Assembly (NCBI RefSeq): GCF_015207665.1
Contig: NZ_JADEWL010000071.1
Span: forward strand, 1 to 34,319
DNA length: 34,319 bases
Origin: Plectonema cf. radiosum LEGE 06105
Lineage (GTDB): Bacteria; Cyanobacteriota; Cyanobacteriia; Cyanobacteriales; Nostocaceae
Reading direction: 5' to 3'
Shown: positions 9,249 to 17,778 of the stretch, one piece after another
Layout of the letters: the number at the start of each line of letters is the position of its first letter
Numbering within the stretch: position 1 is the stretch's first letter
Program-made: the position numbers and the translations under genes
The notes under the pieces: generated by a model
The model's database searches: none
What the model saw: only the letters and a program-made list of their open reading frames with translations
Told to the model about the DNA's origin: nothing

Positions 9249-9644
9249 ATGAAAGCTTTTCCCATTAGACTGAAACCCGATGCAGATTTACGAAAAACTT
9301 TAAAAAACTTTGCAGTCGAACAAAATATTCAAGCAGGATTTATCTTAACTGCGATCGGTAGTTTAAAACAAGCAACAATTCGCTTCGCCGATCAAAGTAA
9401 TAGTACAGTATTAACCGAAAAATTTGAAATCCTTTCTCTCAACGGTACTTTAGCAACCACAGGGGTACATCTTCACATGGCGATCGCAAATAGCCATGGT
9501 AAAGTTATTGGTGGACACCTGAGTGATGGTTGCATTGTCTACACTACCGCCGAAATCGTTATTGGTATAATAGAGGATTTTAATTTATTACGAACTTTTG
9601 ATCGACAAACGGGGTTTAACGAGCTTGAAGTCCTATCATTATAA
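9249..9644 (+). CDS. PPC/DUF296 domain protein
   Basis: A single-domain protein of 131 residues matching the PPC (DUF296) fold, the same domain that follows AT-hooks in plant AHL DNA-binding proteins; bacterial members are stand-alone and form trimers. Visible signatures: an early FILTAIGSL strand-turn, the conserved HLHMAI (His74, His76) and GKVIGGHLSDG (His90), whose histidines often bind metal. No AT-hook is present, so DNA binding should not be assumed. It starts with ATG after a weak leader, and its last ~35 codons overlap in antisense the end of a small membrane-protein gene on the opposite strand. Function in bacteria is not established. Confidence 0.87.
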   Translation: MKAFPIRLKPDADLRKTLKNFAVEQNIQAGFILTAIGSLKQATIRFADQSNSTVLTEKFEILSLNGTLATTGVHLHMAIANSHGKVIGGHLSDGCIVYTTAEIVIGIIEDFNLLRTFDRQTGFNELEVLSL

Positions 9645-9820
9645 GTTGGGTTTTTAGTATAATTATGACTAGCTACTAGAGAATGTATTTCTACTTGAGT
9701 CATTGGTGCGGGTTTCATTTCTCCTCGAAAGTCGAGAATTTGGACTATTAGAAGGTAAGCAACAGCTAAAAGTATGGAAATGACACCCGTAATAATTGCG
9801 ACGATTTTTCCTCTATTCAT
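9539..9820 (-). CDS. Small single-pass membrane protein
   Basis: A 93-residue protein. Residues 1-30 form a hydrophobic N-terminal helix (VAIITGVISILLAVAYLLI) behind a short basic start (MNRGK), then a polar region with FRGEMKPAPMTQ. It resembles short cyanobacterial membrane proteins that I recall but cannot name. A good AGGGA lies 8 bases before the ATG. The last ~35 residues are encoded antisense to the PPC gene and look unstructured, so the tail may be a recent extension through loss of an earlier stop. Likely located in the plasma or thylakoid membrane. Function unknown. Confidence 0.6.
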   Translation of the reverse strand: MNRGKIVAIITGVISILLAVAYLLIVQILDFRGEMKPAPMTQVEIHSLVASHNYTKNPTYNDRTSSSLNPVCRSKVRNKLKSSIIPITISAVV

Positions 9821-9888
9821 GAGTTTTTCCCTAATTAAAGGTTATTGTACTACGCAATTATCAACATTAGCACAATCCACGCTGGGAT

Positions 9889-10881
9889 TTAACCGTGATT
9901 TTTTGAGATTCGGAGATTGGTTTTAGCATCTATAAATGCTTGTAAAAGTAGTATGCGATGAACAAATTTTTCGCTCAAACGAAATCCACAAATATCTTGA
10001 ACTAAATTATAAATAGTTTTTGAACTTTTATGTTTAAAATCAGGACAAAGAGCTAAAGATTTATTTAAAAATCGTAAATATTGTGAATAGTCTATATACA
10101 TATAGTCTCTAGCTAATTCAAAGTAACCTTGAGCTAAAGCGTGACGATAGTTAATTGGAATCTGTTTATTCTGTTGCAAAAGTCTTGTTTCTACTTTTTG
10201 TAAAACTTTGCAGTGATTTTCTACCCAACGTGGTTTTGAAGCGGTTGATACTGTCACGTTACCGTATCTTCTATATATTGAATAACAACCAGGTTGATAA
10301 AGAATTTTTGCACCACTCATTACTACTGAAATGAAGAAATCTCTATCTTGTGCTGCTAATAAACTTTCATCCCATCCGCCGCTTTTCTCGACAGCGCTTC
10401 TACGATAAAATAATGATGCGACAGCAGTCCACCAATTTTCGAGTAAAGATTGTAGAATATCTGTTTGTGTTTCAGGCTTTTCTATTTGATCGAGGAATAT
10501 TACCCCATTAGATTGATGCCCTTGATATCTCCAATCACCGTAAACAGCATCTGCTTGTGTTTCTTCTAAAAAATTTACTTGTGTTTCTATTTTTTTTGGT
10601 AAAATAAAATCGTCTGCATCCAAGAATTGAATATATTCTCCTTTAGATAAAGCAAACCCTCTATTCCTAGCGTAACTTCCGCCTTTATTTTTAGGAAGAC
10701 ATTCCCAATGTATTTTATCTCCATAGCTTTTGATGATTTCCATAGATTTATCAGTGGAACAATCATCAACTACAATGATTTCGATATTAGAGTATGTTTG
10801 TTTTAAACAACTATCAATAGCTTCTGCTAGCCACTTTTGAGCATTAAAGCTAGGAATAATTACGGAAACAAGTTTTTGCAT
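9889..10881 (-). CDS. Glycosyltransferase family 2
   Basis: GT-A fold enzyme that transfers a sugar from a nucleotide sugar. From the ATG at 10881 (MQKLVSVIIPS) the core runs about 1-210: VSVIIPSFNA start, VVDDCSTD (Asp39, Asp40), the KGGSYARNRG segment and the metal-binding FLDADD (Asp88, Asp90). The remaining C-terminal ~120 residues are helical. An upstream in-frame ATG at 10905 would add eight residues (MQNCRTIE) not typical for the family, so I prefer 10881; neither has a clear ribosome site. It is the last gene of the minus-strand polysaccharide region, about 500 bases downstream of the preceding GT2. Donor and acceptor are unknown. Confidence 0.88.
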   Translation of the reverse strand: MQKLVSVIIPSFNAQKWLAEAIDSCLKQTYSNIEIIVVDDCSTDKSMEIIKSYGDKIHWECLPKNKGGSYARNRGFALSKGEYIQFLDADDFILPKKIETQVNFLEETQADAVYGDWRYQGHQSNGVIFLDQIEKPETQTDILQSLLENWWTAVASLFYRRSAVEKSGGWDESLLAAQDRDFFISVVMSGAKILYQPGCYSIYRRYGNVTVSTASKPRWVENHCKVLQKVETRLLQQNKQIPINYRHALAQGYFELARDYMYIDYSQYLRFLNKSLALCPDFKHKSSKTIYNLVQDICGFRLSEKFVHRILLLQAFIDAKTNLRISKNHG

Positions 10882-11407
10882 TTCTATTGTCCTACAATTT
10901 TGCATTTATGGGCTTTTGAATTTAATATTCATGCGTAGTAAATGTACCCTTGATGTTTTCAGCTAAATATTGCAAAAGCAATTTTTTGAAATTGGTAAGT
11001 AGTTATATCAAATTTTTGATGAGCATTGCTAATTATGATAATTTTTGTGCTTTCAAATGTCTAATTTTTCATGGGGAAAAATTTTGCTTCTTTAATATCT
11101 TCTGATATTTTTTTGTTAATAATACCCATAGCGAGCAGTGTAATTAAAGTGAGAATAACATCGTATTTGAGTTGTGCTACTAACTTATTTAATGTTTTTT
11201 GTAGTTAAATTATAGCAGAATAAATTATTCTTTAAGGTATCTCTGAACGTTAGTAATAAGTAATATTTATGTCTTAATCGTGATAAATAGCTTAAATTTT
11301 TATTTTAAAATTAGGTAAAAAAATCCGAGAAAACCCCCGGATAAAATGCTCGCAAACAGTTTGTGTATCAATTTTAATTAGATAATCGGGCAAAACTCTT
11401 AATAGTT
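10882..11407. other. Intergenic gap inside the polysaccharide region
   Basis: About 525 AT-rich bases between two same-strand GT2 genes. The minus strand contains an open stretch of about 47 codons ending at a TAG (11061-11204) that reads like the tail of a protein (see separate entry). The rest shows nothing recognisable. The length of the gap suggests that the last GT2 has its own promoter or that a gene was lost here. Confidence 0.5.
11061..11204 (-). pseudogene. Possible C-terminal remnant of a lost gene
   Basis: Open frame without a start codon near its beginning, bounded by stops. It contains a hydrophobic stretch (VILTLITLLAMGII) followed by a charged tail ending FFPMKN. The composition is protein-like and the position, between two glycosyltransferase genes, would fit a decayed polysaccharide-cluster membrane protein. 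The evidence is only composition and context; it may be chance. Confidence 0.25.
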
Positions 11408-12322
11408 TTAATTGCTGTTCAAAGCTTCTCGTAACACCTGCTTCGTATACTTTCCTAATGTATATTTGAATTGAGATTTAGTTCTTCCTAAAGTTGGCTT
11501 AAAATCTAATTGAAATGCACGCAATAAGCTAAAAAATCCGGCTTTTGGTTGACCAAGTTCAAATGATCTAGCTGCATGATCGCATAAGAAATTTGCAAAG
11601 GTTTGAGGATGTAGTTTAAACAGTGATTCATGCTTGTTCACCAAACGTTCAAAATTAATTTGACGCAGCGCTGGATTACGAGAAATTCTCGCTCCTTCGT
11701 GAGCAGTAAGTTGATAAGTGACTGTTGGTAAACCTAAAATTGAACATACTGGATTAAGCCTCAAAAACATTTCAGTATGGACACGAGACGTAAAACTTTC
11801 ATCGTAACCGCCAATTTCCAGCAAAAGTTCTCTTCCCACAACTAATGTCTGTTTGGATAAATAAGACTTCCCAGGTTCAATGTCTTCGAGAAAGAAATGA
11901 GAACCAAGGGGTAAAGTGGGGGGTAAACGTCTATCAGTTACTTCACCGTCGGGTTTAACAACTTCCAAACCCGAAAGTACTGCTACTGGTTTGGGTAATG
12001 TTGTAGTAGCCAGAGCATCTAAAGAGACTTGCGCCATATTTGGCAATAATTGGTCGTCATCGTCGAGATAAGTGACATATTGACCTTTGGCAGCTTTTAA
12101 GCCTACATTACGAGCTACAGCATTACCGCTATTTTGAGGTAGCCGAATTACTTGCAGACGAGAATTTTCTGGTAGATTTACTGGCTCGTCGGAACCGTCA
12201 TCAACTACGATTACTTCTATATCTTGCAAAGTTTGCTGTAAAGCACTGCTAACAGCACGCGGTAAAAAATGAGGTCTGTTGTAACTCGGAATGATGATAC
12301 TAAGTAAAATATTATTGTTCAT
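11408..12322 (-). CDS. Glycosyltransferase family 2
   Basis: A 304-residue GT-A glycosyltransferase. From the ATG at 12322 it begins MNNNILLSIIIPSYNRP, then VVDDGSDE (Asp41, Asp42), NSGNAVARNVGLKAAKG and a DDDD metal-binding box (87-90). The C-terminal ~100 residues carry conserved aromatic and basic positions that may contact the acceptor. The open frame extends upstream to a TTG at 12433, but that adds 37 residues with no family counterpart, so I use 12322. It follows the Wzt-like gene by about 235 bases in the same orientation. Substrate unknown; surface polysaccharide assembly is inferred from the cluster. Confidence 0.88.
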   Translation of the reverse strand: MNNNILLSIIIPSYNRPHFLPRAVSSALQQTLQDIEVIVVDDGSDEPVNLPENSRLQVIRLPQNSGNAVARNVGLKAAKGQYVTYLDDDDQLLPNMAQVSLDALATTTLPKPVAVLSGLEVVKPDGEVTDRRLPPTLPLGSHFFLEDIEPGKSYLSKQTLVVGRELLLEIGGYDESFTSRVHTEMFLRLNPVCSILGLPTVTYQLTAHEGARISRNPALRQINFERLVNKHESLFKLHPQTFANFLCDHAARSFELGQPKAGFFSLLRAFQLDFKPTLGRTKSQFKYTLGKYTKQVLREALNSN

Positions 12323-12557
12323 TTTGAGACACCCATTTGTAGCATTTTCCAATTTTAAGGTTATGAAAAAATTAAAATTTACTGGAATTATACCTGAAAT
12401 TCTAATCAATGATATTTGAGTAAATAAAATCAATTAAACATCAAATATGTTTCAACTAAAACTACTCCTTAGACATATTTTAAGTGGATTTATGAATCCT
12501 ATTTTAATAGTAAATTTTATGATGTTCATGTTCATATTTAATGATGATTAAAATCTT

Positions 12558-13835
12558 TTATTTACTCACAACCTGCCATTGTCTTGGTTGATAAAATTGG
12601 CATCTGCTAATAGTTCTATTCGCTTTGACTGTAAATCGGAAAGATTCCACAATATCATAAGAATATACGCCATTACGAATATAAATTCTGGCACTGTATA
12701 CTCCAGGAACCATAGAACAATAAGGCATATGCATTCGGATTTCGGATTTACCTACGGGAATTTCTAATTCTTGATTATCGCTAGCAGAAGTCATATATAA
12801 CACAAGACCTTCTCCTCCAGATAATGCGGTAATTAACATCCCTAAATTGCCATTATTAATATGCTCATAAGATTTGCATTCTACACTTAAATATGCTGAT
12901 TCACCAGTAAACAAAGTTTCTAAATTATTATCTTGTTGGTCTTTAAAACAAAGGGAAACTATATCTAAACCATTGCTTTTTTCTTTGGGTTTAGGTGATA
13001 AAACCATTCTTCCCAAAGCATTCTCTGTCCCACTTAAACAAAGGTCTTCTTCATATGTACGAATTACTTTCTCGGTATCTCCAGAAGCAATCAATTGACC
13101 TTTTTTCAAAAATATCGAAGTTTCACATATATTTAATATGCTATGAGAATTATGAGTGACTAATATAAATGCCGTGCCTTTTTTACGTAATTCTGATAGT
13201 TTACGATGACACTTCATTTTAAATTTGACATCACCCACAGCCAGCACTTCATCTATTAATAAAATATCGGGTTCGATGTGAACAGCACAAGCGAATCCTA
13301 ATCGTGCAGCCATTCCCGAACTATAAGTTTGAACTGGTGCGTCAATAGCATCAGCAATTTCGGCAAATTCAACAACTTCATCAAATCTTTTTTCAATTTC
13401 TGCGGTTTCTAAACCGAGAATTGACATATTAGCGTAAATATTTTCTCGTCCGGATAAAATAGGATTAAAACCGGCTCCCAATGCAATTAAAGGAGCAACT
13501 CTACCTTTAACTTTTACCGTTCCAGTATCTGGTTTAATTAAACCACTGATAATTCGTAATATGGTACTTTTTCCGGCTCCATTAGAACCAACTAACCCCA
13601 AGGCTTCACCACGGTGCAGTTGAAAGCTGACATTACCGAGCGCCCAAAACTCATTCTTACGTAAACTATCGCTTTTTCTTTTTCTACCAGTCACTTCAGT
13701 GGCGATATCTTGTAAACCGTAAAATAAAGAGCGTTTTAAGTCTCGACAGAACTTTTTAGAAACATTTTCAACTGAAATCACAACTTCAGTTTCTTCGGGC
13801 TGCGTATCAATTTTTCTGTTTATTAAACTAGTCAT
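12558..13835 (-). CDS. Polysaccharide ABC transporter ATP-binding protein (Wzt-like)
   Basis: ATPase of a Wzm/Wzt (TagGH-like) exporter that pushes finished, lipid-linked polysaccharide across the inner membrane. Seen: Walker A GSNGAGKST (83-91), ABC signature YSSGM (171-175), Walker B ILLIDE (191-196) followed by VLAVGD, and an H-loop VTHNS. After the ATPase (about 1-260) comes a ~150-residue beta-rich domain like the C-terminal Wzt domain that, in known O-antigen systems, recognises the glycan's end. It starts 3 bases after the stop of the permease gene, so the two are co-translated. The C-terminal domain predicts that export depends on a specific terminal modification, but no obvious modifying enzyme is in the window. 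Confidence 0.93.
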   Translation of the reverse strand: MTSLINRKIDTQPEETEVVISVENVSKKFCRDLKRSLFYGLQDIATEVTGRKRKSDSLRKNEFWALGNVSFQLHRGEALGLVGSNGAGKSTILRIISGLIKPDTGTVKVKGRVAPLIALGAGFNPILSGRENIYANMSILGLETAEIEKRFDEVVEFAEIADAIDAPVQTYSSGMAARLGFACAVHIEPDILLIDEVLAVGDVKFKMKCHRKLSELRKKGTAFILVTHNSHSILNICETSIFLKKGQLIASGDTEKVIRTYEEDLCLSGTENALGRMVLSPKPKEKSNGLDIVSLCFKDQQDNNLETLFTGESAYLSVECKSYEHINNGNLGMLITALSGGEGLVLYMTSASDNQELEIPVGKSEIRMHMPYCSMVPGVYSARIYIRNGVYSYDIVESFRFTVKANRTISRCQFYQPRQWQVVSK

Positions 13836-13838
13836 AAT

Positions 13839-14711
13839 TTAAGAACTTACTCTCTCAACCACAAAAGGCATTGCTAAACGAAATCCAATCCAGGTTACAA
13901 ATAATCCAATTATAGTAATAATACTGACAATCCAAAACCCTACAGGTTGCGAGATGATTCCAGTGGTTGCGAGTTCTCGTGTTGTTACGAGCAGGGGAGT
14001 AACCGGATTTAGTTTGACTATACTACCGAAAATTCCTTGTGTGGGAACTGGATAAACCACAGGAGTTAAAAACAGCCAAAAACTCGTTAGTAAAGTTAAT
14101 CCTTTGGATACATCTTGATATAAAACTCCTAAAGGTGATAGCAAAACACCAATAAATGTACCTAAAAAGATTAAATGAATTAAAGCCACTGGTGCTAAAA
14201 TTACTGTCCAACTTACGGGTACGCGAAAATAGAGAAATAAGCCGGTAATTAAAATTAATTTGATGGCAAAATTAAAAAAAACTTCTCCTAATTTTGCTAA
14301 TATTAAAGCTTCTCTAGGAAAGTTAACTCTTGCGAGCATCGGTTTAGCTTCTGTTACAGCTTTTACTGGACCATTGATGGCATCTACAAAGGTTTGCCAT
14401 AAAGCCGTACTAAACATTACATAGGCAGGATAAGGTAAATCAGTTTCCCCAACATTGATCACCTTGGCTTGACTAGCAAGAGTGAATCCCGCAGCCATGA
14501 CTATTGGTGGAATAAAAGCCCAAATTATCCCTAAAAATGACTGACGATATTGAGCGCTAATATCTCTTACTAACAATCTCCAAGCTAGTTCGCGAGAACC
14601 TAATAAATCCAACCACATTTGTTTAAATAATCTGGAAGGATGTCTAAGTAAACTTTCTGGTGTATAAATTGCTTCGTATTGTTGATATTTTCTAAATTTA
14701 TTTTTTTTCAA
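13839..14711 (-). CDS. Polysaccharide ABC transporter permease (Wzm-like)
   Basis: ABC-2 type membrane subunit, 290 residues with about six transmembrane helices beginning near residue 65. The cytosolic N-terminal part (YTPESLLRHPSRLFKQMW, then RELAWRLLVRDISAQYRQS) is typical of cyanobacterial Wzm relatives and contains the amphipathic interface helix. The predicted start is TTG at 14711, with AAGGG about ten bases upstream; the first ATG (Met32) would remove conserved sequence, so TTG is preferred. It is immediately followed by its ATPase partner and preceded by a GT2 gene across a palindromic repeat. It acts in the plasma membrane as a dimer with two ATPase subunits. Confidence 0.92.
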   Translation of the reverse strand: MKKNKFRKYQQYEAIYTPESLLRHPSRLFKQMWLDLLGSRELAWRLLVRDISAQYRQSFLGIIWAFIPPIVMAAGFTLASQAKVINVGETDLPYPAYVMFSTALWQTFVDAINGPVKAVTEAKPMLARVNFPREALILAKLGEVFFNFAIKLILITGLFLYFRVPVSWTVILAPVALIHLIFLGTFIGVLLSPLGVLYQDVSKGLTLLTSFWLFLTPVVYPVPTQGIFGSIVKLNPVTPLLVTTRELATTGIISQPVGFWIVSIITIIGLFVTWIGFRLAMPFVVERVSS

Positions 14712-14765
14712 TCTTTTTCACCCTTGATTTTACATAAGTTTTTTGCCATTTGACCTCCTATATGC

Positions 14766-14789
14766 AGAGACGTAAAATTTTACGTCTCT
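14766..14789. repeat. Palindromic repeat (copy 2 of the GAGACG family)
   Basis: Perfect 12+12 palindrome with left arm agagacgtaaaa and right arm ttttacgtctct, followed by ACAT as in other copies. It sits in the ~100-base gap between the GT2 gene ending at 14811 and the permease start at 14711, so a partial terminator or RNA-processing site within the operon is conceivable. Confidence 0.75.
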
Positions 14790-14810
14790 ACATGAAGATT
14801 TAGATAAATA

Positions 14811-15872
14811 TTAACCTTGTGATGATGCTGTAATTGTAGATGGTGGTTGATTGGGAGGAGTTTGATTAGATTTATTTTGTAGGTGTTTGCGGGCGTAACT
14901 GCTGGTAATATATTGATTTAGCAATCTATCTGCTTTACCAAGTAATTTACCGGCTACCTTAGAAGCGAAACGATTGCCAAAGCCAAGTTGACGACTGATG
15001 GGGTCGATAATTGTCATTTTTCTGCGCCATCCCAAGCGGTTATATTTATTTTTAAAATACTGGTCTTCAGTCAAATTCCACTTATCGCGCAATCTTTTCA
15101 AACTAGCCATTTCCCAACCGTCGCTCCAGCGCAACATATAATAACCAACATCCGACCATTCTAAAGGTGGTCCGGGTACATAAGTTACTAAAGAATCGGG
15201 TTCTAAATAAATCTTACCACCAGCTTCGTTTACCAAGATACATAAATCTACGTGTTCTTTCGTATTCAACAATCCTTCATCAAGTAAACCGATTTTATCA
15301 AAGATTTCGGTACGTACCATCATACAGTGAAATTCAGCCAATCCGGTTTCATGACGCTGTAAATTTGGACGTACATCTGCAACTTTGCGTCCTTGCTTGT
15401 AAATCTTTTCAATAAACCGTCTTCTTGTGGTGTCGTTTTTGGTTTCTACCTTGATTCCCGATTCACCACCAGCGCAATGGACTTCTTCGTGTAGCGGTAA
15501 ATATTGGCATACCAGAGGACTGACTACGGTTGCATTGGTTTCCTCAGCGCAGTCTACCGCAGCTTTTAACCAACCGGGAGTCACAACTACGTCGTTATCG
15601 ATAAAAACTACATACTTGGTGTCAACTTGACGCAAACCAAGATTTCTCGCATGGTTAGGAGAAAGGTAGTGTTCGGTACGAATCACTTGAAATTGCTTTT
15701 CTGCTGCTTGAGTTTCCAAGTATTTCTTAATATGAGAAGGTGAACCACCATCAACATAAATTAACTTGAACGGTAGCTGTGTATGCTCGTAAATACTTTC
15801 CAAAGATTCACGAGTATAACTGAAACGTTCTCTTGGTGCGACGATGATAGTTACTTCTGGTTTGGAGTTCAT
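14811..15872 (-). CDS. Glycosyltransferase family 2
   Basis: A 353-residue GT-A enzyme of a subfamily somewhat apart from the other two GT2 proteins here. It begins PEVTIIVAPRERFSYT, has YVDGGSPSH in place of the usual DDGS box, SPNHARNLGL, and the metal-binding IDND (Asp92, Asp94), followed by a long central part with a conserved Cys/His-containing segment (PLHEEVHCAGGESG). The C-terminal 60 residues are basic, then Ser/Thr/Pro/Gln-rich and probably disordered. AGAGGA lies seven bases before the ATG. It follows the GT4 gene by about 50 bases and precedes the transporter pair, so it is probably in the same operon. Substrates unknown. Confidence 0.88.
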   Translation of the reverse strand: MNSKPEVTIIVAPRERFSYTRESLESIYEHTQLPFKLIYVDGGSPSHIKKYLETQAAEKQFQVIRTEHYLSPNHARNLGLRQVDTKYVVFIDNDVVVTPGWLKAAVDCAEETNATVVSPLVCQYLPLHEEVHCAGGESGIKVETKNDTTRRRFIEKIYKQGRKVADVRPNLQRHETGLAEFHCMMVRTEIFDKIGLLDEGLLNTKEHVDLCILVNEAGGKIYLEPDSLVTYVPGPPLEWSDVGYYMLRWSDGWEMASLKRLRDKWNLTEDQYFKNKYNRLGWRRKMTIIDPISRQLGFGNRFASKVAGKLLGKADRLLNQYITSSYARKHLQNKSNQTPPNQPPSTITASSQG

Positions 15873-15924
15873 ATTTTAATCCTCTAATTTTGTATTTTTG
15901 GGATTTTGGGATTTTTGTATTTAT

Positions 15925-17235
15925 TTATATGTACTTGGGACTTACAGAAGAAAGTAGCCTTTTTTCTTTGGATAAATACAAATCATTACTTGATATAAGC
16001 TGATAAATTTCCACTAATTCAGAGTTAAGTTTGTTGATATCATAGTGCATTTCTACTTTTTTACGACCGGATAAACCCATTTGTTGCCACATTTCAGAAT
16101 GCTCGATTAAATAGATTAATTTATCGGCTATGGCTGATGCATCTCTCTCAGGAACTAAAAAGCCTGAAATGCCATCTTCAATTAATTCGGGAATACCACC
16201 ATGTAGAGTACCGATAACTGGTAAACCCATTGCCATTGCTTCTTTTAAGGTATTAACTGGAGCATCTTGATTTCCATCGCTAGCAGTGACGCTTGGTGCT
16301 ACAAAGATGTGAGTTTCATCCAAAATAGAGATAATTTCTTTTTGATTTCTCCATCCTTTTAAATGTACTTTATCAGCAATATTTAATTCCTGAATGATTT
16401 GAGCAAAGTGTTCTTTTAACTCTCCATCGCCAATAATATTAAACTCTACGTTAGGATAAACTTTTACAACTTCAGCCATTGCCCGAATTGCATATTCTAT
16501 ACCTTTTTTCTCGATTAAACGTCCCGTTGTCGCAATCCGAATTAAGCCAGAATCATCGGGATATCTAGGTTTGAATTTAAACCGACTACAATCAATTCCC
16601 GAACCGTGTACGATAATTTTCTTTTCATCGCATCCGAGTTGAATTGCTCGCTGTCTAAAAAATTCACAATTAGTATAGAAAAAGTCTCCTTTTTCAAATA
16701 ATTCATCATAGACTTTTTCTCCATATTGATATAAATACCAACTGATATCGTAGCCACGAAAAGTAGTAAGCAACTTTCCTTTGACTGCACCAATATCACG
16801 TAAAACTACACCCTCATAAGTATAAGGCCCAAATTTACAAACTGCTTGTCTGCCAAATTGACAATGAATAATATCGTATTCGGGCGCATTTAAAAACGGT
16901 AAAGTTGAGTAAAATAATCTTAAAGAAGCAGCTCGTTTACCATACTTAAAAAGATTCAGAGAACGCAGTAAAACTAAAGGAGCTTGAGAAAAGTTTTTGG
17001 CAAACAAATAAAAGGTATTAAATAAACGCCATAAATAATTTTTAGGTATTTCTGGTAAATAGCGCGTGCGCTCAATCAATTTATATTTTTCTACATCTGG
17101 ATGCAGCTTACTATCATCAGTCTGTCTTCCATAGATATGTACTTCGTGTCCGCGCTCAATCAAACCTGTAATTTGATTAATAACGAAAGTTTCTGATAAA
17201 ACGGGAAATTTATCTACTATAAAAGCTATTTTCAT
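15925..17235 (-). CDS. Glycosyltransferase family 4
   Basis: A GT-B fold, retaining glycosyltransferase of about 436 residues and the first gene of the minus-strand polysaccharide cluster. The N-terminal domain starts MKIAFIVDKFPVLSETFV, a start common in GT4 enzymes of exopolysaccharide clusters (colanic-acid WcaL-like), followed by GHEVHIYGR. The C-terminal domain has IGDGELKEHF, and the nucleotide-sugar-binding region VNTLKEAMAMGLPVIGT followed by GGIPELIEDG with the paired acidic residues of the GPGTF motif. The frame is open up to a TTG at 17244, but the ATG at 17235 gives the family start. About 50 bases separate it from the next GT2 gene. Sugar donor unknown. Confidence 0.9.
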   Translation of the reverse strand: MKIAFIVDKFPVLSETFVINQITGLIERGHEVHIYGRQTDDSKLHPDVEKYKLIERTRYLPEIPKNYLWRLFNTFYLFAKNFSQAPLVLLRSLNLFKYGKRAASLRLFYSTLPFLNAPEYDIIHCQFGRQAVCKFGPYTYEGVVLRDIGAVKGKLLTTFRGYDISWYLYQYGEKVYDELFEKGDFFYTNCEFFRQRAIQLGCDEKKIIVHGSGIDCSRFKFKPRYPDDSGLIRIATTGRLIEKKGIEYAIRAMAEVVKVYPNVEFNIIGDGELKEHFAQIIQELNIADKVHLKGWRNQKEIISILDETHIFVAPSVTASDGNQDAPVNTLKEAMAMGLPVIGTLHGGIPELIEDGISGFLVPERDASAIADKLIYLIEHSEMWQQMGLSGRKKVEMHYDINKLNSELVEIYQLISSNDLYLSKEKRLLSSVSPKYI

Positions 17236-17778
17236 GAATCTCAAAAAATCACTAATTTAATTTTATTTAGACATACATCTAATTAAGAATATTATTTAGT
17301 AAGAGTTTCGTCTCTTACGATAATTATTTTTATTTTTTTTTACACCCTTTTCCTCGTAACTTTACTGTTTCTTTATCTATATTCATCAAAAATTAATTTT
17401 GTTTAAAGCTGATTTGAAACTACTGAAAGTGGAAGTATGAGCGGCAAAACTGCTGATAACCCTTTGACACCTTGACATCAGGATTATGAAACTGAATAAT
17501 ATCTTGAAAAATTTTATTTATCTGTATATTGACCTACATTTTTTCAGTAATTATACTTATGATGATTTTGCAGCCAAAATTTTCTGTAAAAAATCAATAC
17601 TTATAAAACTATATATCTAATAGATATATCTATTAGATATATTTATTGGATATATTTATTTAATTTATTGAATTAAAGTCGATACTTAAAATCAGCGCGA
17701 TAGATTTCTGCATAATTGTCATCGAAAGTAAGAAAATTAAATATATATAACTTCAACAAATTAGCCCAAATTACAACT
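17236..17778. other. Intergenic region with AT-rich palindrome, upstream of the CruP-like gene
   Basis: About 540 AT-rich bases between divergent genes. Seen: a hairpin with 7-bp arms gtaagag/ctcttac (17299-17318) followed by a T-rich tract, and the 32-bp perfect palindrome at 17611-17642 (separate entry), followed by partial copies of the same ATATATTTATT theme to about 17670. Promoters for the glycan cluster (leftward) and the flavoprotein (rightward) should lie here. No gene recognised. Confidence 0.55.
17611..17642. repeat. 32-bp perfect AT-rich palindrome
   Basis: Perfect 16+16 symmetry centred at 17626/17627, left arm atatatctaatagata. Two weaker partial copies of its half (around 17643-17665) follow. 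It lies about 140 bases upstream of the CruP-like start. Such a site could bind a dimeric regulator or extrude as a cruciform; its function is not known. Confidence 0.7.

Noticed and set aside
9880-9900. tRNA-like T-arm fragment near the end of the GT2 gene
   Set aside because: No acceptor or anticodon stems can be formed around it.
12323-12433. Upstream TTG start for the GT2 gene
   Set aside because: The extra 37 residues have no family counterpart; the ATG at 12322 gives the standard GT2 start.
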